The translations under genes and the position numbers were made by a program. Of a stretch of 8,364 bases of DNA, positions 6,826 through 8,364 are shown piece by piece. Numbering within the stretch: position 1 is the first letter of the stretch; each line of letters starts with the position of its first letter. The DNA lies in NCBI GenBank assembly GCA_035714005.1, contig DASTMQ010000321.1:1-8364 (forward strand). Direction: 5' to 3'. The stretch comes from AWTP1-13 sp035714005. Lineage in GTDB: Bacteria; Pseudomonadota; Alphaproteobacteria; Rhizobiales; Hyphomicrobiaceae. The notes below the pieces were generated by a model. That model was given only the letters and a program-made list of their open reading frames with translations, was not told the DNA's origin and made no database searches.

Positions 6826-6840
6826 CCCGTCTCGGACGGG
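6826..6840. promoter_or_regulatory. Leader stem-loop before the membrane-protein gene
   Basis: CCCGTC (6826-6831) and GACGGG (6835-6840) pair around a 3-nt TCG loop, ending 31 nt before the ATG at 6872 and upstream of the GAGGGGAG ribosome site. In an mRNA covering this region it would form a tight hairpin in the leader. Confidence 0.35.
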
Positions 6841-6871
6841 ACGGCGTGGTGCGTCGAGGGGAGACGAGCCC

Positions 6872-7819
6872 ATGGGGGAAACGGCTGCCGGGATCAGGGG
6901 TTGGCGGTCTGCGGGATTGCTTGAGCGATTGGCTAATCTGCAGCGCCACGGCGCTGTCCCGGAGGCGAACCGTCTGCCGCGGCCTTCGCCGCCGAGAGGC
7001 GCAAGGCTCAGACCTTTTGCCGTCGGCATCCTCGGCAGCCTTGTCCTTGGCGTCGTCAGCTTTGCCCTGATCGCCGCCCGCCTCGAGGTCGAGGCCGGCC
7101 CGCATTCCGCCGCCGCCTTTGCTGCCGGCGCGTGGCAGCATCGACCCTCGCCCATCGCTTTGGACCTGCCGATCCTCAAAAGCGATGCGCCGGCCGCCTT
7201 CCCCTTGCTCGTCACCGGCCTTGATGGCGCGGGCGAGGCGCGGATCGTCTTGCGGCATTTGCCGGAAGCGCTGTGGTTTTCGCGGGGCGAACGGCGCGAC
7301 GAGCACACTTGGGAACTGGCGCGGGCCGATCTCGACGACCTCGCCGTGACGCTGCGTCCCGGCACGCCGCCCGCCTTCGTGGTTGGGATCGAAGTCATTG
7401 ATGCCCATGCCGCGCCCTTGACGCAGACCTCGGCCGCGGTGCGGCTAGTCGATCCACCGGCGAGCCTGGAGAGCCCACCGCTGGCGGCGACCGCCAACTC
7501 CGGGCGGCGCGATCACTGGGTGGCGGCGGCGGACCTGGCGGTGCCGAGCTGGTCGAGCCCCACCGTCACGCGCGAGGGCGTTGCCCGCGAAGGTCGGGCG
7601 CGGGCCGCCGCGCGCGCCGGCGATCGCCCCCTCCCGGCCGTCGCCGATGTGGTGCGACAGGGTCCATCGGCCATGCCGCAAGCCGCGCAGCGCCCACCCG
7701 GCATGAGCGCGCTTGGCGCCCTTTCGCGCGAGCCCATCGGCGAGGGACGCTGGCTCTGGTGGAAATTGCCCGTGCCAGTTTGGCCTCCCGGCGGCGCCGG
7801 CGAGAGCGCGCGCCAATAA
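6872..7819 (+). CDS. Single-pass membrane protein with a periplasmic beta-sandwich-like domain, unknown function
   Basis: 315 residues. The cytoplasmic N-terminus (1-47) is basic and proline-containing; one membrane helix covers about 48-69 (FAVGILGSLVLGVVSFALIAA); the rest should be periplasmic. Residues about 97-194 resemble a beta-sandwich module seen in alphaproteobacterial envelope proteins, with the pattern FPLLVTGLD...ARIVLRHLPEALWFSRG...TWELARADLDDLAVTLRPGTPPAFVVGIEVID: alternating hydrophobic strands, a LP-turn, then W.L..DLD.L. The following 195-285 is Ala/Pro/Arg-rich and probably disordered, and the protein ends with a short aromatic segment GRWLWWKLPVPVW. The ATG at 6872 is preceded by GAGGGGAG with 8 nt spacing, and upstream in-frame sequence looks non-coding. 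No cysteines are visible in the product. The domain identification is from pattern memory and is uncertain; the name and role are unknown. Confidence 0.72.
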   Translation: MGETAAGIRGWRSAGLLERLANLQRHGAVPEANRLPRPSPPRGARLRPFAVGILGSLVLGVVSFALIAARLEVEAGPHSAAAFAAGAWQHRPSPIALDLPILKSDAPAAFPLLVTGLDGAGEARIVLRHLPEALWFSRGERRDEHTWELARADLDDLAVTLRPGTPPAFVVGIEVIDAHAAPLTQTSAAVRLVDPPASLESPPLAATANSGRRDHWVAAADLAVPSWSSPTVTREGVAREGRARAAARAGDRPLPAVADVVRQGPSAMPQAAQRPPGMSALGALSREPIGEGRWLWWKLPVPVWPPGGAGESARQ

Positions 7820-7847
7820 CCCCCCTCCTGCCAAGGGGCGCGTCGGG

Positions 7848-7873
7848 CCTGGCGTTATGCATTGGCCGCCAGG
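7848..7873. other. Stem-loop downstream of the membrane-protein gene
   Basis: CCTGGCG (7848-7854) and CGCCAGG (7867-7873) are perfect 7-bp inverted repeats with a 12-nt loop, starting 28 nt after the stop codon. A weaker 5-bp pair CCCCT/AGGGG (7822-7826, 7834-7838) lies just before it. No T-run follows, so any terminator role would be non-canonical. Confidence 0.35.
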
Positions 7874-7901
7874 GTTCGCGTGCCGGCGAGCTTTGGCCAG
7901 C

Positions 7902-7923
7902 GACCGGCGCCTCGCGGCCGGTC
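7902..7923. other. Second stem-loop downstream of the membrane-protein gene
   Basis: GACCGGC (7902-7908) and GCCGGTC (7917-7923) are perfect 7-bp inverted repeats with an 8-nt loop. Together with the preceding hairpins it gives a closely spaced structured 3' region; no T-run follows. Confidence 0.35.
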
Positions 7924-8126
7924 CGGCTGCCAGCGGGCCGCGGCCTTGCACGACCCCGCAAACATCCCCGATCCGTTTGGCCGAAGCCGTAAAGGGCTTG
8001 CGCCAGCGGCCCGGCGCGGCTTGCGCGGCGAGGGCGACGGGACAATCGCTTCGCCTGAAGCTTGGCCGTCGGCACCCTGAAGCGCGGCCCAGCGCCTCCA
8101 GACCAGGCGACCGGCGCCCGGCCTCG

Positions 8127-8144
8127 ATTGGCCGAAGAGCCAAT
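8127..8144. promoter_or_regulatory. ATTGGC-N6-GCCAAT dyad upstream of the right-edge gene
   Basis: A perfect 6-bp inverted repeat with a 6-nt spacer, 82 nt before the ATG at 8226, in the more AT-rich part of the spacer where a promoter is expected (TTGAGT at 8148 and GATAAC at 8166 lie nearby but are not correctly spaced). The form suits a dimeric repressor or activator site. Confidence 0.4.
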
Positions 8145-8225
8145 ACTTTGAGTTCACTTTGGTCTGATAACCAACAGGCGCCTTTCAGCGTATCCAGGCA
8201 CCAGAACAGGCTTAGAGTGCTGGTC

Positions 8226-8364
8226 ATGGCCGCAAATAGTCTGCCCCGGCTTGCCTTGCCGCTCCTTTCGCCCATGCGGGTGTGGTGGCAAGGCCTCGAA
8301 CGCGCACGCAAGCTCACCGTCGCTCTCTCCCTGCTGGTGGTGATCGGCGTGGTCTATGTGTGTT
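8226..8364 (+). CDS. Membrane protein, N-terminus only (runs off right edge)
   Basis: An open frame from ATG 8226 gives 46 residues before the window ends. Residues 1-27 are amphipathic and basic (MAANSLPRLALPLLSPMRVWW, then LERARK), followed by a strong membrane helix from about 28 (KLTVALSLLVVIGVVYVC). This looks like a signal-anchor or the first helix of an inner-membrane protein, as in sensor kinases or envelope-assembly proteins, but nothing present decides the family. Only a weak AGAG site precedes the ATG; GTG at 8217 or ATG at 8274 are alternative in-frame starts. The frame stays open for some distance upstream of 8226, so the start is uncertain. Confidence 0.55.
   Translation, partial: MAANSLPRLALPLLSPMRVWWQGLERARKLTVALSLLVVIGVVYVC

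Larger units (their letters stand above)
6561..6871. other. Divergent 311-nt intergenic spacer
   Basis: This spacer lies between the starts of the ligase (leftward) and the membrane-protein gene (rightward). Short overlapping frames cross it, but none has a family pattern or ribosome site, so I read it as non-coding. Its right half contains three separate inverted repeats, listed individually. I see no convincing -35/-10 pair for either gene. Confidence 0.6.
7820..8225. other. 406-nt non-coding stretch with several dyads
   Basis: No frame here has a ribosome site or family pattern; long frames on the minus strand are low-complexity Arg/Ala/Pro translations and extend across the membrane-protein gene as its shadow. 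It holds hairpins at 7822-7838 (weak), 7848-7873 and 7902-7923, a dyad at 8127-8144, and two short direct repeats: GCGACCGGCGCC at 7900 and 8107, and TTGGCCGAAG at 7977 and 8128. The right part presumably contains the promoter of the gene starting at 8226. Confidence 0.55.

Noticed and set aside
7840..7925. Possible tRNA-like fold near the GGTTCGCG sequence at 7873
   Set aside because: The T-arm stem does not pair and no acceptor or anticodon arms can be drawn; the pairing present forms simple separate hairpins.
7445..8317. Long open frame on the minus strand
   Set aside because: It is antisense to the membrane-protein gene and the spacer, rich in Arg/Ala/Pro, with no ribosome site or domain; typical of a GC-rich shadow frame.
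1..8364. CRISPR array, insertion sequence, phage genes, toxin-antitoxin or defence cassette
   Set aside because: No regularly spaced repeats, transposase motifs, terminal repeats or recognisable defence domains were seen in any frame.

Overview
The window is GC-rich, accessory-looking but mostly ordinary chromosome of a proteobacterium, most likely an alphaproteobacterium. The clues are a decayed DUF992 gene (a family I know mainly from Rhizobiales and relatives), an acyl-CoA ligase of the DmdB-like type common in alphaproteobacteria, and a TAXI-type TRAP receptor. This assignment is inference; no rRNA or other marker is present.

Layout. Left edge (1-1219): the start of an exported protein gene runs leftward off the window, divergent from a TAXI-family periplasmic solute receptor (266-1219). 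Next (1244-3690): two leftward genes, a DMT/EamA 10-helix transporter and, upstream of it, rimO, the ribosomal protein S12 methylthiotransferase. Middle (3691-4931): a rightward DUF992 gene carrying at least two frame-disrupting lesions (3904-4326), facing a leftward gene for a small exported Cys/Trp/His-rich protein (4464-4751) whose leader holds a perfect GC hairpin. Right (4932-8364): a leftward acyl-CoA ligase (4932-6560), a 311-nt divergent spacer rich in inverted repeats, a rightward gene for a single-pass membrane protein with a probable periplasmic beta-sandwich domain (6872-7819), a 406-nt non-coding stretch with several dyads, and the first 46 codons of a membrane protein running off the right edge.

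The genes do not form an evident pathway. The TAXI receptor has no TRAP permease beside it, the ligase has no other fatty-acid or DMSP-type genes beside it, and rimO is housekeeping. I see no CRISPR array, insertion sequence, tRNA, rRNA or phage gene. The best-supported unusual item is the DUF992 pseudogene: its three pieces in two reading frames are recognisable one after another along the family pattern. I do not see a convincing new multi-gene system in this window.
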